Assembly (NCBI RefSeq): GCF_004345675.1
Contig: NZ_SLWU01000020.1
Location: forward strand, 1-46,252
Source of the DNA: Caldanaerobacter subterraneus
Lineage (GTDB): Bacteria; Bacillota; Thermoanaerobacteria; Thermoanaerobacterales; Thermoanaerobacteraceae
DNA: 46,252 bases
Direction of reading: 5' to 3'
Shown: positions 7,257-16,836 of the stretch, piece by piece
Position numbering within the stretch: the first letter of the stretch is position 1
Layout: each line of letters opens with the position of its first letter
Position numbers and translations under genes: made by a program
Notes under the pieces: generated by a model
The model's input: only the letters and a program-made list of their open reading frames with translations
Database searches by the model: none
Told to the model about the DNA's origin: nothing

Positions 7257-8438
7257 ATGGAACTTCATTTCAAAACAAAAGTAGTTCATATTGGAAATTA
7301 TGTGGATGAAAAAATTCCTCCAAAACCCAAAACTCTCCCTATATATCAAACTTCTGTATTTACTTTTGATACTCTTGAAGAAGTTTATGATTACTTAGAC
7401 GGCAATCCTTCAAGGTATATGTACACAAGGCTTGGAAACCCAAACCAAACTGCTGTAGAAGAATTAATTGCAAATTTAGAAGGAGCAGAGGCAGGGCAAG
7501 CCTGTGCTTCAGGGATGGCAGCAATTTCCTCAGCTCTCCTGGCAGAAGTAAATTCAGGAGACCACATAATCGCGGCAAAAGACATATACGGAGGAACAAA
7601 CAGCCTTTTTAATTTGGAGTTTAAGAGATTGGGAATGGAAATAAGTTTGGTGGATTTTTCAGACTTAGAATCTGTAGAAAAGGCTATCAAGCCAAATACA
7701 AAAGTCATATACATGGAAATCATGACAAATCCTTTGATAAGAGTATTTGACGTTGAAGAAGTTGTAAAAATAGCAAAAAGGCACGGATTAAAACTTATAG
7801 TAGACAATACTTTTACAACTCCTTACCTGATAAGGCCTTTAGAAGTCGGCGCTTATGCTGTAATACATAGCGCCACAAAATACATAAACGGACACAGTGA
7901 TGTAATAGGAGGACTTATAGCAGGAAATAAAGAATTTATTTTCCGCACAAGGAGAATAGTCCACAATTTTGGAGGCTCTATGAGTCCTTTTGACGCATGG
8001 CTCACTTTAAGAGGTGCTAAAACACTGTTTTTAAGGATGAGAGAGCACTGCAAAAACGCAATGCGATTGGCCGAATTTTTAGAAAGCCATCCAAAAGTGA
8101 AAAAGGTCTTCTATCCAGGACTGCCTTCTCACCCTGATTACAGCATCGCCAAAAAGCTTTTTAAGGATGAATTTGGAGGCATGTTGAGCTTTGAAATTGA
8201 CGGTGGTGAACAATCTGTAAATAGATTCATGCAGGAGCTCAAACTTATAAAATTTGCTCCATCACTGGCAGGAGTTCAAACCATGATAACACATCCGAAG
8301 TCCACTTCCCACAGGGCTTTGAGCAAAGAAGAATTAAAAGCTCTTGGAATTTCAGAAGGACTCATAAGGGTGTCTGTCGGAATTGAGGAAATAGAAGATG
8401 TGATAAGAGACTTTAAACAGGCTCTAGATAAAGTGTAA
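7257..8438 (+). CDS. Trans-sulfuration family PLP enzyme (cystathionine gamma-synthase/lyase type)
   Basis: The 393-residue enzyme belongs to the Cys/Met-metabolism PLP family (fold type I). It has YTRLGNPNQTAVEELI for phosphate binding from the neighbour subunit, SGMAAISSAL in the cofactor pocket, DNTFTTPYLIRP, and HSATKYINGHSD with the PLP lysine. Members catalyse cystathionine gamma-synthesis, gamma- or beta-lysis, or methionine gamma-lysis; sequence alone does not separate these safely. It stands alone with its own promoter and terminator, away from the second paralogue at 16837-18021. Confidence 0.85.
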   Translation: MELHFKTKVVHIGNYVDEKIPPKPKTLPIYQTSVFTFDTLEEVYDYLDGNPSRYMYTRLGNPNQTAVEELIANLEGAEAGQACASGMAAISSALLAEVNSGDHIIAAKDIYGGTNSLFNLEFKRLGMEISLVDFSDLESVEKAIKPNTKVIYMEIMTNPLIRVFDVEEVVKIAKRHGLKLIVDNTFTTPYLIRPLEVGAYAVIHSATKYINGHSDVIGGLIAGNKEFIFRTRRIVHNFGGSMSPFDAWLTLRGAKTLFLRMREHCKNAMRLAEFLESHPKVKKVFYPGLPSHPDYSIAKKLFKDEFGGMLSFEIDGGEQSVNRFMQELKLIKFAPSLAGVQTMITHPKSTSHRALSKEELKALGISEGLIRVSVGIEEIEDVIRDFKQALDKV

Positions 8439-8466
8439 AGAGGGAGCTTTTTACACTCCCTCTTTT
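8437..8466. terminator. Bidirectional terminator between the PLP enzyme gene and bcp
   Basis: AAAGAGGGAG (8437-8446) pairs with CTCCCTCTTT (8456-8465), followed by T residues on the plus strand and with the corresponding A-tract for the minus strand. It overlaps the last codons of bcp. Confidence 0.75.
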
Positions 8467-8924
8467 ATTTCATCAAGCGCTTTTAAAACTTGATCCACAT
8501 GCCCATCCACTTTTACCTTTCTAAATATCTTTCTCACAATCCCTTTTGAATCTATTATAAATGTAGACCTCTCTATCCCCATTTTCTTTTTACCGTACAT
8601 ATTCTTCTCTTTGTACACTCCATATTCAGTTGATACTTTTGCCTCTTTGTCACTTAAAAGTACAAATGGAAGACTGTACTTTTCAATAAACTTTCTGTGA
8701 GAAGCCTCGTCATCCAAGCTTATTCCGATGACAACCGCATTTTTATCCTCTATAGTCTTTATACTGTCCCTAAAAGCAACTGCCTCTTTGGTGCACCCTG
8801 GAGTATTGTCCTTTGGGTAAAAGTACAGCACTACATTTTTCCCAAGAAAATCTGAAAGAGATACCTGTCTACCATCAGCATCTGGAAGCACAAAATCAGG
8901 GGCTTTTTTGCCTACCTCTACCAT
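8451..8924 (-). CDS. bcp: Bcp-type peroxiredoxin, 1-Cys form
   Basis: The 157-residue thioredoxin-fold peroxidase reduces organic and hydrogen peroxides in the cytoplasm. The peroxidatic cysteine is Cys44 in DNTPGCTKEA. E. coli Bcp has a resolving cysteine five residues later; here that position is valine and no other cysteine exists, so this is a 1-Cys enzyme needing an external thiol partner. Other family features are FYPKDNTPG and the SLPFVLLSD segment. It is a single-gene unit. Confidence 0.92.
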   Translation of the reverse strand: MVEVGKKAPDFVLPDADGRQVSLSDFLGKNVVLYFYPKDNTPGCTKEAVAFRDSIKTIEDKNAVVIGISLDDEASHRKFIEKYSLPFVLLSDKEAKVSTEYGVYKEKNMYGKKKMGIERSTFIIDSKGIVRKIFRKVKVDGHVDQVLKALDEIKEGV

Positions 8925-9004
8925 ATTATCCCTGCTTTCTAAAATTATTTTCTATGGATAATCATTATCTGATACTTAAATTATAGCCTCATTTCCTTCA
9001 AATG

Positions 9005-9787
9005 TCAACACCTTTTTATTTCTCTCATTAAATTTTCAAATTCAAGAAAATTGAGAGACTGCTCACCATCTGACAAAGCTTTTTCAGGATCAGGATGCAC
9101 TTCTACCATTATTCCGTCAGCACCAGCACAGAGGGCTGCCTTTGCCATTGGGATAATTAAGCTTCTCTTCCCTGTACCGTGACTTACATCTACAATAATA
9201 GGAAGATTTGAAAGTTCATGGATTACAGGAACTGCTGCTATATCCAAGGTATTTCTTGTATAAGTTTCAAACGTCCTTATACCCCTTTCACACAAAATGA
9301 TGCTGGTATTCCCTTCAATTGCAATGTATTCCGCTGCATAAAGCCATTCTTCATAAGTTGCAGAAAACCCTCTCTTTAAAAGGACAGTTTTTTTAGTCTT
9401 CCCTACCTCTTTTAGAAGTGGAAAATTTTGCATATTCCTTGAACCGATCTGCAAAACATCTGCGTATTCTTGAACAATCTCCACATCCCTCACATCTAAA
9501 ACCTCTGTCACAATAGGGAGTTTAAAAACATCTCCTACTTTTCTCAAGAGTTTGAGCCCTTCAATGCCCAAACCTTGAAAGGAATAGGGAGATGTGCGAG
9601 GCTTATAAGCCCCGCCCCTTAATGCATTGGCTCCACAGCTTTTGACCTTTTCGGCTGTCTTTACAAGCATTTCTTCACTTTCCACTGCACAAGGGCCTGC
9701 AATTATAAGTTTCTCCTCTCCAACGGTTACCTCCCCTATTTTTACACTCGGCTTTTTATCTTTATTTCCCACTATTTTAAATTCCAT
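9005..9787 (-). CDS. aroF: 3-deoxy-7-phosphoheptulonate (DAHP) synthase, type I-beta
   Basis: The enzyme condenses phosphoenolpyruvate and erythrose-4-phosphate in the first shikimate step. It has the GGAYKPRTSPYSFQG motif, KRGFSATYEEWLYAAEYI, ERGIRTFETYTRNTLD, and a metal/substrate HGTGKRS motif. At about 260 residues it is a core barrel with a short N-terminal tail and no ACT or chorismate mutase domain. The ATG at 9787 is preferred because AAAGGTGAT lies just upstream. It is the last gene of the trp operon, 12 nt after trpA, so Trp T-box control extends to the entry of the common aromatic pathway. Confidence 0.93.
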   Translation of the reverse strand: MEFKIVGNKDKKPSVKIGEVTVGEEKLIIAGPCAVESEEMLVKTAEKVKSCGANALRGGAYKPRTSPYSFQGLGIEGLKLLRKVGDVFKLPIVTEVLDVRDVEIVQEYADVLQIGSRNMQNFPLLKEVGKTKKTVLLKRGFSATYEEWLYAAEYIAIEGNTSIILCERGIRTFETYTRNTLDIAAVPVIHELSNLPIIVDVSHGTGKRSLIIPMAKAALCAGADGIMVEVHPDPEKALSDGEQSLNFLEFENLMREIKRC

Positions 9788-9799
9788 ACTTATCACCTT

Positions 9800-10588
9800 T
9801 CACAAGACTTCTCTTAAGCTTGACACAAATTCCTTTACCTCTTTTAACATTTCACATCTATTATACCCCTTAGCAATTCTTTCTACAATAGCGCTTCCTA
9901 CCACAATTCCATCGCTCAAACTTTTAAGCTTTCTTGCCATTTCGGGTCCTGATATGCCAAACCCTAAAGCCTTTGGCATGCTAGTATATGAAGATACCAG
10001 CCTCATGTATTCCTCAAGGTCTGTTGCAATTTCCTCTCTCGCTCCCGTAACTCCAGTCAGAGTCACGCAGTATACAAATCCCTTACCGTTTTCAGTAATT
10101 GCCTTTATTCTCTCCTTTGAAGTAGGAGCTACCAGAGGTATTAAATAAATTTCGTACTTATCAGCTACATCCAAGACTTCTTTCCTCTCCTCCAAAGGGA
10201 GGTCGGGAATAATGAGTCCATCAACTCCTGCGTTTTTCGAATCCTCCAAAAACTTCTCTATGCCGTATTTGAAGACAGAGTTGTAATAAACAAGATAGAC
10301 AATAGGAATGTCGCTCTTTTCTCTTATTCTCATTACCAAATCCATTATATCTTTAATTTTTATTCCCTTAGCCAAAGCTCTCTGGGAAGAAGCTTGGATT
10401 GTCGGCCCATCGGCCAAGGGGTCAGAATAGGGTATACCAAGTTCAATTATATCCGCTCCTGCTTCTTCAAGGGCTAAAACTATATCATAAGTTGTATCAA
10501 TGTCTGGGTCTCCGGCAGTAATGAAAGTTATAAGGGCTTTTTTACCTTCTTTTTTGAGGTCATCAAACCTTCTATCAATTCTATTCAC
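9800..10588 (-). CDS. trpA: Tryptophan synthase alpha chain
   Basis: The 262-residue TIM barrel cleaves indole-3-glycerol phosphate. The signature [14 protein letters not shown] carries the catalytic aspartate, the N-terminal catalytic glutamate is in IIELG, and GFGISGPE binds phosphate. The start is GTG, overlapping the trpB stop by 4 nt, which supports coupled translation of the two subunits of the alpha2-beta2 complex. Confidence 0.96.
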   Translation of the reverse strand: MNRIDRRFDDLKKEGKKALITFITAGDPDIDTTYDIVLALEEAGADIIELGIPYSDPLADGPTIQASSQRALAKGIKIKDIMDLVMRIREKSDIPIVYLVYYNSVFKYGIEKFLEDSKNAGVDGLIIPDLPLEERKEVLDVADKYEIYLIPLVAPTSKERIKAITENGKGFVYCVTLTGVTGAREEIATDLEEYMRLVSSYTSMPKALGFGISGPEMARKLKSLSDGIVVGSAIVERIAKGYNRCEMLKEVKEFVSSLREVL

Positions 10589-11760
10589 AATTCCACCCCC
10601 ATTACTTTTGCGACGGTATTTACATCTTTGTCCCCTCTTCCAGAAAGATTTACTACAATTATCTTGTCTTCATCCAATTTCTTAGCCAATTTCATAGCAT
10701 AAGCCAGCGCATGTGCACTTTCTAGCGCTGGTATTATCCCTTCTGTCTGAGACAGGTCCATAAAGGCTGCCAAAGCCTCTTCATCTGTAGCATACACGTA
10801 CTCTGCCCTTCCTATCTCCTTCAAATAAGCGTGTTCTGGCCCCACTCCTGGATAATCAAGCCCTGCCGATATCGAATGAACAGGTAGAATTTTCCCCTCC
10901 TCATCCTGAAGGAGATAGGTCATCATGCCGTGGAGCACCCCAACTGAACCTTTTGCCATTGCTGAAGCGTGTTTCCCTGTCTCTATACCTTCTCCTGCCG
11001 CTTCTACCCCTATCAACTTCACTTCCTTATCTTCAATAAAAGGATAGAATATTCCCATGGCATTACTGCCTCCTCCCACGCAGGCAACCACATAATCAGG
11101 AAGTCGACCTTCTTTTTCAAGGATTTGCTCTTTCGTCTCATCCCCTATAACTCGCTGAAAATCTCTTACCATAGTGGGATATGGATGAGGTCCTACCACA
11201 GAGCCAATCACATAGAAGGTAGTTTCTATATTAGTGACCCAATCCCTTATGGCCTCATTCACTGCATCTTTCAATGTCCTTGTACCTGAAGTAACAGCTG
11301 TCACTTTTGCCCCTAAAAGTTTCATCCTAAACACATTTAGTGCCTGCCTTTTTATATCTTCTTCTCCCATGAATATTTCGCATTCCATTCCAAACATAGC
11401 AGCAGCTGTAGCAGTAGCAACTCCGTGCTGTCCTGCTCCTGTTTCAGCTATAATTCTCTTTTTGCCCATTCGCTTTGCCAAAAGCACCTGTCCCAATACG
11501 TTGTTTATCTTGTGAGCTCCTGTGTGGTTGAGGTCTTCTCTTTTTAGATAAATTTTCGCGCCACCCAGCCTTTTAGTGAGATTTTCTGCATAATACAAAG
11601 GCGTAGGCCTTCCTGAGTATTCTTTAAGATAATATCTGTACTCCTCCATGAATTTTTCGTCCTTCTTTGCCTCTTCAAATTCTCTCTCTAACTCTATAAG
11701 AGCATTCATAACTGTCTCCGGCACATACTGCCCTCCAAACCTTCCAAACCTACCTTTCAT
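10585..11760 (-). CDS. trpB: Tryptophan synthase beta chain
   Basis: The 391-residue PLP enzyme joins indole and serine. Visible motifs are [13 protein letters not shown], the PLP lysine in [17 protein letters not shown], and the phosphate-binding GGGSNA. Length and motifs match TrpB1, the form that works with TrpA. It overlaps trpF and trpA by 4 nt on each side. Confidence 0.97.
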   Translation of the reverse strand: MKGRFGRFGGQYVPETVMNALIELEREFEEAKKDEKFMEEYRYYLKEYSGRPTPLYYAENLTKRLGGAKIYLKREDLNHTGAHKINNVLGQVLLAKRMGKKRIIAETGAGQHGVATATAAAMFGMECEIFMGEEDIKRQALNVFRMKLLGAKVTAVTSGTRTLKDAVNEAIRDWVTNIETTFYVIGSVVGPHPYPTMVRDFQRVIGDETKEQILEKEGRLPDYVVACVGGGSNAMGIFYPFIEDKEVKLIGVEAAGEGIETGKHASAMAKGSVGVLHGMMTYLLQDEEGKILPVHSISAGLDYPGVGPEHAYLKEIGRAEYVYATDEEALAAFMDLSQTEGIIPALESAHALAYAMKLAKKLDEDKIIVVNLSGRGDKDVNTVAKVMGVEL

Positions 11761-12368
11761 ACAACACCCCTCACTTTCTCAATAAATGACTTCATTTTAT
11801 TAAAGTCCTTATATCCCCCAACCTCAACGCCACTCGACACATCGACGGCGTAAGGTCTTACTAGTTTTATCGCCTCTTCAACATTTTCCTCCTTAAGCCC
11901 TCCTGACAAAACAACCGGTATTTCTCTTTTGTATGCTTTAAGGATATTCCAATCAAATGCCTCTCCTGTACCTCCATATCCTTTCTCGGAGAATGAGTCA
12001 AACAAAAAGGCATCCACCTTAAATTCCTCTGTCTTTTTTAGGTCAACTTTGCTTCTTATTCTTATAGCCTTCCAGACAATGAAATTTTTAAAATTGTCTA
12101 TATACTCCTGTGTCTCATCGCCGTGAAACTGCAAGACATCTAGCTTTAATTTTTCAGCTATTTCCATGACCTTCTCAACGGGTTCATTTACAAAAACTCC
12201 TACCTTTTTAATCCCTTCTCTGAGCCTTTTTATAAATTCCAATGCCTCTTTCAAATCAACTCTTCTTTTGCTCTCAGAAAATACAAAACCTATAAAATCT
12301 GGCTGTAACTGATTTGCATAATAGATATCTTCAAGCCTTCTTAAACCGCAAATTTTTACTTTTACCAC
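11757..12368 (-). CDS. trpF: Phosphoribosylanthranilate isomerase
   Basis: The 203-residue barrel isomerises phosphoribosylanthranilate. It opens with VKICGL carrying the catalytic cysteine and ends with the phosphate-binding segments LSGGL and DVSSGVE. The catalytic aspartate lies in the DAFLFDS segment. The GTG start is preceded by GGGGAGGATAAA. It is one base from trpC and separate from it, not fused. Confidence 0.95.
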   Translation of the reverse strand: MVKVKICGLRRLEDIYYANQLQPDFIGFVFSESKRRVDLKEALEFIKRLREGIKKVGVFVNEPVEKVMEIAEKLKLDVLQFHGDETQEYIDNFKNFIVWKAIRIRSKVDLKKTEEFKVDAFLFDSFSEKGYGGTGEAFDWNILKAYKREIPVVLSGGLKEENVEEAIKLVRPYAVDVSSGVEVGGYKDFNKMKSFIEKVRGVV

Positions 12369-12369
12369 T

Positions 12370-13140
12370 TTATCCTCCCCTCACTTTTTTCACAAACTCC
12401 TTTATTCCTCCCTCATCCATTTTCATGAAGCTTTCACCTATCAAAACCGCCTTAACCCCAAGGGAAGATAAATACAATACATCCTCTGGAGTTTTTATGC
12501 CACTTTCAGATACTACTATCTTATCTTTAGGAATGTTTTTTATAAGTCTTTCCGTTGTTTTTATGTCAACTTTAAAAGTCTTCAAGTCCCTATTATTTAT
12601 CCCTATGATATCGCATCCTGCCTTTAGCGCAGTCTCAAGTTCTTCCTCCTCGTGAACCTCGACAAGCACATCAAGCCCAATTTGTTTTGCTATATCGCAA
12701 AAACCCTTAAGCTTATCTTCCAAAATAGCCACAATCAATAAGACTGCATCTGCCCCTAGAAATTTTGACTCGTAAATCTGATACTCATCTATTACAAAGT
12801 CTTTCCTCAAAACAGGCTTTGTGGTTAACTTCTTTATCTGAGGAATGTAGCCATCTTCGCCTTTAAAAAATCTTTTCTCTGTCAAGACAGATATGGCATC
12901 AACTTCTGCCTTTTCGTAGGTCTTTGCAATTTCTACAAGGTCAAATTCTTCTCTTATAATCCCTTTGGAAGGAGAAGCTCTCTTTATCTCCCCTATAATT
13001 GCCACCTTTCCTTTGTTCAGAGAATTTTTAAAATCTCCTCTGTATACTGCGCTGACATTTAGCAATTCGTTGTAAGACTTTAACTCTTTTTTCTTCCTCA
13101 CTTCTTCTTTTTTAAAATTCACAATTTCCTCTAGAATCAT
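12370..13140 (-). CDS. trpC: Indole-3-glycerol phosphate synthase
   Basis: The 256-residue barrel closes the indole ring. The diagnostic [10 protein letters not shown] segment carries the catalytic lysine and glutamate near residue 50; [28 protein letters not shown] and VSESGI follow in order. The ATG is preceded by AGAGGAGGAATATTTC and overlaps the trpD stop by 4 nt. Confidence 0.96.
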   Translation of the reverse strand: MILEEIVNFKKEEVRKKKELKSYNELLNVSAVYRGDFKNSLNKGKVAIIGEIKRASPSKGIIREEFDLVEIAKTYEKAEVDAISVLTEKRFFKGEDGYIPQIKKLTTKPVLRKDFVIDEYQIYESKFLGADAVLLIVAILEDKLKGFCDIAKQIGLDVLVEVHEEEELETALKAGCDIIGINNRDLKTFKVDIKTTERLIKNIPKDKIVVSESGIKTPEDVLYLSSLGVKAVLIGESFMKMDEGGIKEFVKKVRGG

Positions 13141-14156
13141 GAAATATTCCTCCTCTGGTAGTCTAAAATCTCCAAAAACTTCTCATAAGCCAAACCGCTA
13201 TTAAGAAGCCTTTCCGCAAGTTCAACACCTTCTTTTAAGTTTTCAACCAACTTGCCCACGTATAAAGCCGCTGCGGTGTTTAAAACCACTATATCTCTTC
13301 GAGGTCCTTTTTGACCTTTTAATATGTCAATAATTATTTCTGCATTCTCCCTCGGTCCTTCTCCTTTCAGGTCTTCAGGCTTGGAATAAGGAATATCAAA
13401 GTCTAAAGGGTCTATTACGTAATCAAAGATTTCTCCTTCTTTTACTTCACTAACATAGGTTGGAGCCGTAGTAGTTATTTCATCAAGCCCATCAAATCCG
13501 TGCACTACCATCGCTCTTTCTATTCCAAGCTTAAGAAGCACTTCCGCTATCGGATGAGTTAGATTTCTATCATACACCCCTAATACCTGTCCTTTTATAG
13601 GTGCAGGATTTGTCAAAGGCCCCAGCAAGTTAAAAACTGTCCTCGTTCCCAATTCTTTTCTTATTGGAAGTACGTTCTTCATCGCCCTATGGTATAAAGG
13701 TGCAAAGAGAAATCCCATTCCTTTTTCCTCTATCATTTTCTTTGTATACATGGGTTCAGCTTCTATATTAAATCCCAATTCCCTCAAAACATCAGCACTG
13801 CCGCTCTTGCTCGAAACAGCTCTGTTGCCATGTTTTGCAACTTTTACACCCGCAGCAGAGGCAATTATAGCTACAGCAGTGGAAATATTAAAAGTCTTTC
13901 CCCCGTCCCCACCTGTACCACAGGTATCAATGACGTAGTCAGCATCCAATTGCAGTTTTACTGCATTGTCCCTCATGGCTTTTGCAAAACCTGTTATCTC
14001 TTCCACACTTTCCCCTTTTAATCTAAGCCCTATCAATAGACCTCCTATTAAAGAAGGAGTGCCATTCCCACTCATAATTTCTCCCATAACTTCGTAAGCT
14101 TCTTTTTCATCAAGATTTTCTTTTAATACAATTTTTTTAATCGCCTCCTGCAACAT
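13137..14156 (-). CDS. trpD: Anthranilate phosphoribosyltransferase
   Basis: The 339-residue enzyme transfers phosphoribose from PRPP to anthranilate. The PRPP motif [14 protein letters not shown] is present near residue 80, with [17 protein letters not shown] and a C-terminal ALYVGK segment. It is a stand-alone TrpD, not fused to TrpG. It directly abuts trpG (stop at 14157). Confidence 0.96.
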   Translation of the reverse strand: MLQEAIKKIVLKENLDEKEAYEVMGEIMSGNGTPSLIGGLLIGLRLKGESVEEITGFAKAMRDNAVKLQLDADYVIDTCGTGGDGGKTFNISTAVAIIASAAGVKVAKHGNRAVSSKSGSADVLRELGFNIEAEPMYTKKMIEEKGMGFLFAPLYHRAMKNVLPIRKELGTRTVFNLLGPLTNPAPIKGQVLGVYDRNLTHPIAEVLLKLGIERAMVVHGFDGLDEITTTAPTYVSEVKEGEIFDYVIDPLDFDIPYSKPEDLKGEGPRENAEIIIDILKGQKGPRRDIVVLNTAAALYVGKLVENLKEGVELAERLLNSGLAYEKFLEILDYQRRNIS

Positions 14157-14726
14157 TTAAAACACCTCCAAAAAATTTCTCAATATCTCCTTTCCTTGTT
14201 CTGTCAAAATAGACTCTGGATGAAACTGTAAACCATACACAGGGTATTTTCTATGCCTTACCCCCATAATCACCCCTTCCTCCGTCTGAGCTGTTATTTC
14301 CAACTCTTCAGGTAAAGTATTTCTATCAATAACCAGCGAATGGTATCTCATTCCTTCAATTGGATTTTTTATATTTTTAAATATTCCTCTGCCATTGTGA
14401 AAGATAAGAGAAATTTTTCCATGCATTATCCTATCTGCTTTTACAATTTTCGCTCCGTACGCGTATCCAATAGCCTGATGTCCAAGACATATCCCTAACA
14501 TTGGAACTTTTTGACCCAAATTTTTAATCAATTCGACGCATATTCCTGCATTTTCCGGTCTTCCTGGTCCTGGCGATAATATAATTTTATTAGGATTTAG
14601 TTTTGCAACCTCTTCCACTGTTATTTCATCATTTCTCACCACCATGACCTCCTCTTTCATTTCTCCTACGTATTGATAGAGATTATAGGTAAAAGAGTCG
14701 TAATTATCTATAATCAAAACCATCAA
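14157..14726 (-). CDS. trpG: Anthranilate synthase glutamine amidotransferase subunit
   Basis: The 189-residue class I amidotransferase supplies ammonia to TrpE. The triad is visible: the cysteine in GICLGHQAIG and the His-Pro-Glu of LQFHPESILT near the C-terminus. Oxyanion residues lie in LSPGPGRPENAG. In some Firmicutes it also serves folate synthesis (PabA); no pab genes are seen here. It overlaps trpE by 4 nt. Confidence 0.95.
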   Translation of the reverse strand: MMVLIIDNYDSFTYNLYQYVGEMKEEVMVVRNDEITVEEVAKLNPNKIILSPGPGRPENAGICVELIKNLGQKVPMLGICLGHQAIGYAYGAKIVKADRIMHGKISLIFHNGRGIFKNIKNPIEGMRYHSLVIDRNTLPEELEITAQTEEGVIMGVRHRKYPVYGLQFHPESILTEQGKEILRNFLEVF

Positions 14727-16153
14727 AGAACCTCCTTAAGTACCATCACTTTATTTAAAATTTCATAGTATTCCATCTCAGGAATTGAGTCATACACAAT
14801 ACCTGCTCCTGCTTGAAGATAAGCAGTATTTTCTTTTATGAGAATAGTCCTTATTGCTATGCACATATCCATATTGCCGTTATAGGAAAAATAGCCAACA
14901 GCCCCTGCGTAAAAGGACCTTTTTACATTTTCTAATTCCTCTATTATTTCCATCGCTCTTATCTTTGGCGCTCCAGAAACTGTGCCTGCAGGAAGACAAG
15001 CTATAAGGGCATCAAAAGCGGTAAATCCTTTTTTTAATTTTCCAGAAACAGTTGATACAATGTGCATTACATGAGAGTAAAAATCCACCTCCATAAAGCG
15101 CTCCACTTTAACACTTCCAAATTCACTGACCTTTCCTATGTCGTTTCTCCCTAAGTCAACCAACATCACATGCTCTGCCCTTTCTTTTTCATCCTTCAAA
15201 AGTTCTTCTTTGTTTTTTAAATCCTCTTTTTCATCTTTTCCCCTTCGTCTTGTGCCTGCTATAGGATTTGTGGTCACTTTGTCCTGAAAGACTCTCACAA
15301 GGCTTTCAGGAGAAGAACCCAGAAGCTGAAAATCGCCAAAGTCGATATAGAAAAGATAGGGAGATGGATTCTTTGAACGCAACCTCCTGTAAATCTCAAA
15401 AGGATCTGAATTTGTCTTTGCCTTTAGCCTCTGGGATAACACCACTTGAAATATGTCTCCTTTTTCAATGTATTTTTTGGCTCTTTCAACAATTTGACAA
15501 AACTCTTCTTTTGTGAAGTTGTAAGTTATCACTTTTTCTTCTTGAAGCGAAAGGTCGTGAAACTCTATTTTATTTGACTTTATCTCATTTAAAAGCTCAT
15601 TAATCTTTTGCAAAACTTCCTCATACTCGGTATCCTCATTAGCAAATACATTGTAGACAATGTAGACTTCATGCTTAAAATGGTCATAGCAGATGAAACT
15701 CTTGTAAAACATGAAGTATACATCCGGTATATTTATTTCATCAGGATTTTTTTCTGGCAATTTTTCATAAAGCCTTATCGCATCATAAGATACATAGCCT
15801 ACCGCACCTCCTGTAAAAGGAATGTTAAGCCCTAATGGGTTATAATTAATCTGCAGAAAGTTTTTTACCTCTTCCAGTGCTAAACCTCTTTTATTCGATT
15901 CTTCTTCTGTTGTGATAATTTTTATATCCCTTCCATAGCTTAAAACTGACAAATAAGGGTCCTTTCCTATAAAAGAATATCTACCCCAGTGACTCCCTCC
16001 ATTTGCACTTTCCAATAAAAATTTGTGTTTACCAGAAAGACTATAAAAAATGTTTATTGGCGTGATTTCATCACCATTTATTTCCTCATATACTGGGAAA
16101 GTGTATCCCATTTTTTTATAGGCATAAAAATCTTCTTTAGAAATATTTACCAC
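14723..16153 (-). CDS. trpE: Anthranilate synthase component I
   Basis: The 476-residue chorismate-using enzyme has the N-terminal LLES motif, known in the family for tryptophan feedback binding, and C-terminal catalytic segments [33 protein letters not shown], and [15 protein letters not shown]. Start is GTG, preceded by CAGGAGGTGATAGA, immediately after the T-box terminator. It is the first gene of trpEGDCFBA-aroF. Confidence 0.96.
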   Translation of the reverse strand: MVNISKEDFYAYKKMGYTFPVYEEINGDEITPINIFYSLSGKHKFLLESANGGSHWGRYSFIGKDPYLSVLSYGRDIKIITTEEESNKRGLALEEVKNFLQINYNPLGLNIPFTGGAVGYVSYDAIRLYEKLPEKNPDEINIPDVYFMFYKSFICYDHFKHEVYIVYNVFANEDTEYEEVLQKINELLNEIKSNKIEFHDLSLQEEKVITYNFTKEEFCQIVERAKKYIEKGDIFQVVLSQRLKAKTNSDPFEIYRRLRSKNPSPYLFYIDFGDFQLLGSSPESLVRVFQDKVTTNPIAGTRRRGKDEKEDLKNKEELLKDEKERAEHVMLVDLGRNDIGKVSEFGSVKVERFMEVDFYSHVMHIVSTVSGKLKKGFTAFDALIACLPAGTVSGAPKIRAMEIIEELENVKRSFYAGAVGYFSYNGNMDMCIAIRTILIKENTAYLQAGAGIVYDSIPEMEYYEILNKVMVLKEVL

Positions 16154-16173
16154 TCTATCACCTCCTGAAAATT

Positions 16174-16490
16174 AAAAAAGTCACTCCGCCCATTGGGGCG
16201 GAGTGACCGCGGTGCCACCCAATTTGTCCTGTATTTACAAAAAAAGCATTTCACCAAAAGGATGAAATGCTTGTGCCACCTTTTTAACACAGGACCACTC
16301 TTTCGGGTACGGAGATTGCTCTCGATACCCTGCCTTTTTAACGGTAGGCTCACCGGAGACTGCTACTTTGATTTCGCAGTTCCCCTCGCGGGCCCATTCA
16401 ATACCGGCTACAGTACTCGGCTCCCACCCTCCCGAGCTCGCTTTGACTAAACGCCGGTATCTACTCTTCCCGGTCATAGGGTTTCATCAG
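16174..16490 (-). promoter_or_regulatory. Tryptophan T-box leader with two terminator modules
   Basis: The minus-strand leader has a stem I in which GATACCGGC pairs with GCCGGTATT. After it comes the specifier loop GAATGGGC, with the Trp codon TGG at 16394-16396. The canonical T-box sequence GGGTGGCACCGCGG (16207-16220) precedes a strong terminator, an 11-bp stem at 16180-16207 followed by T6. An upstream second set is also present: AAAAAGGTGGCAC (16273-16285), then a 12-bp hairpin (16244-16272) followed by T7. GTCCTGT and ACAGGAC flank this inner unit. Uncharged tRNA-Trp would favour antitermination. The trp operon is the regulated target. Confidence 0.93.
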
Positions 16491-16506
16491 AAATTATTTT
16501 GTTTTA

Positions 16507-16535
16507 ATTTTATAACGTGTTAAATCATTTGTCAA
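16507..16535 (-). promoter_or_regulatory. Promoter of the trp operon
   Basis: TTGACA (16530-16535), 17-nt spacer, TAAAAT (16507-16512) on the minus strand. It overlaps the last codons of the upstream MTH1187-type gene and gives the trp operon an independent start just before the T-box. Confidence 0.8.
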
Positions 16536-16818
16536 TATAGTTTTTTATTTTTTCTTCCATAGTTACTCCTGAAGACCTGTAATCAAGCTTTATAATGGAG
16601 ATGACCCTATTCGCACCTTCCTCTTCGCATATCTTTTGAGCTTTTTTTACAATATCAAGAAGGATATCTAGCTCTCCTTCCATAGTAGTTTCCATGGGTC
16701 CCACCATAAAATTCACGCCAGTGCTTTTTATATATTTTATCACTTTATCCACAATTGGATACACTTTCTCTTCTGGGACTAAAGGCAATACCTGTAAGCT
16801 CAAATTGACAATTGGCAT
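16525..16818 (-). CDS. MTH1187 family (thiamine-binding-type) protein
   Basis: The 97-residue protein matches the DUF77/MTH1187 family: an N-terminal LSLQVLPLVPEE strand-turn, a VGPMETTMEGELD segment, and a C-terminal KLDYRSS segment. Structures of relatives are ferredoxin-like tetramers, and some members bind thiamine or its precursors. The ATG follows AAGAGGTGATTTT. It is 18 nt downstream of the methionine gamma-lyase-like gene and probably closes that operon. Its actual ligand here is unknown. Confidence 0.85.
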   Translation of the reverse strand: MPIVNLSLQVLPLVPEEKVYPIVDKVIKYIKSTGVNFMVGPMETTMEGELDILLDIVKKAQKICEEEGANRVISIIKLDYRSSGVTMEEKIKNYIDK

Positions 16819-16836
16819 AAAATCACCTCTTGAGTG

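Noticed and set aside
16193-16477. Open frames of 80-85 codons on both strands over the trp leader
   Set aside because: They overlie the T-box structure and have no ribosome site or family resemblance.
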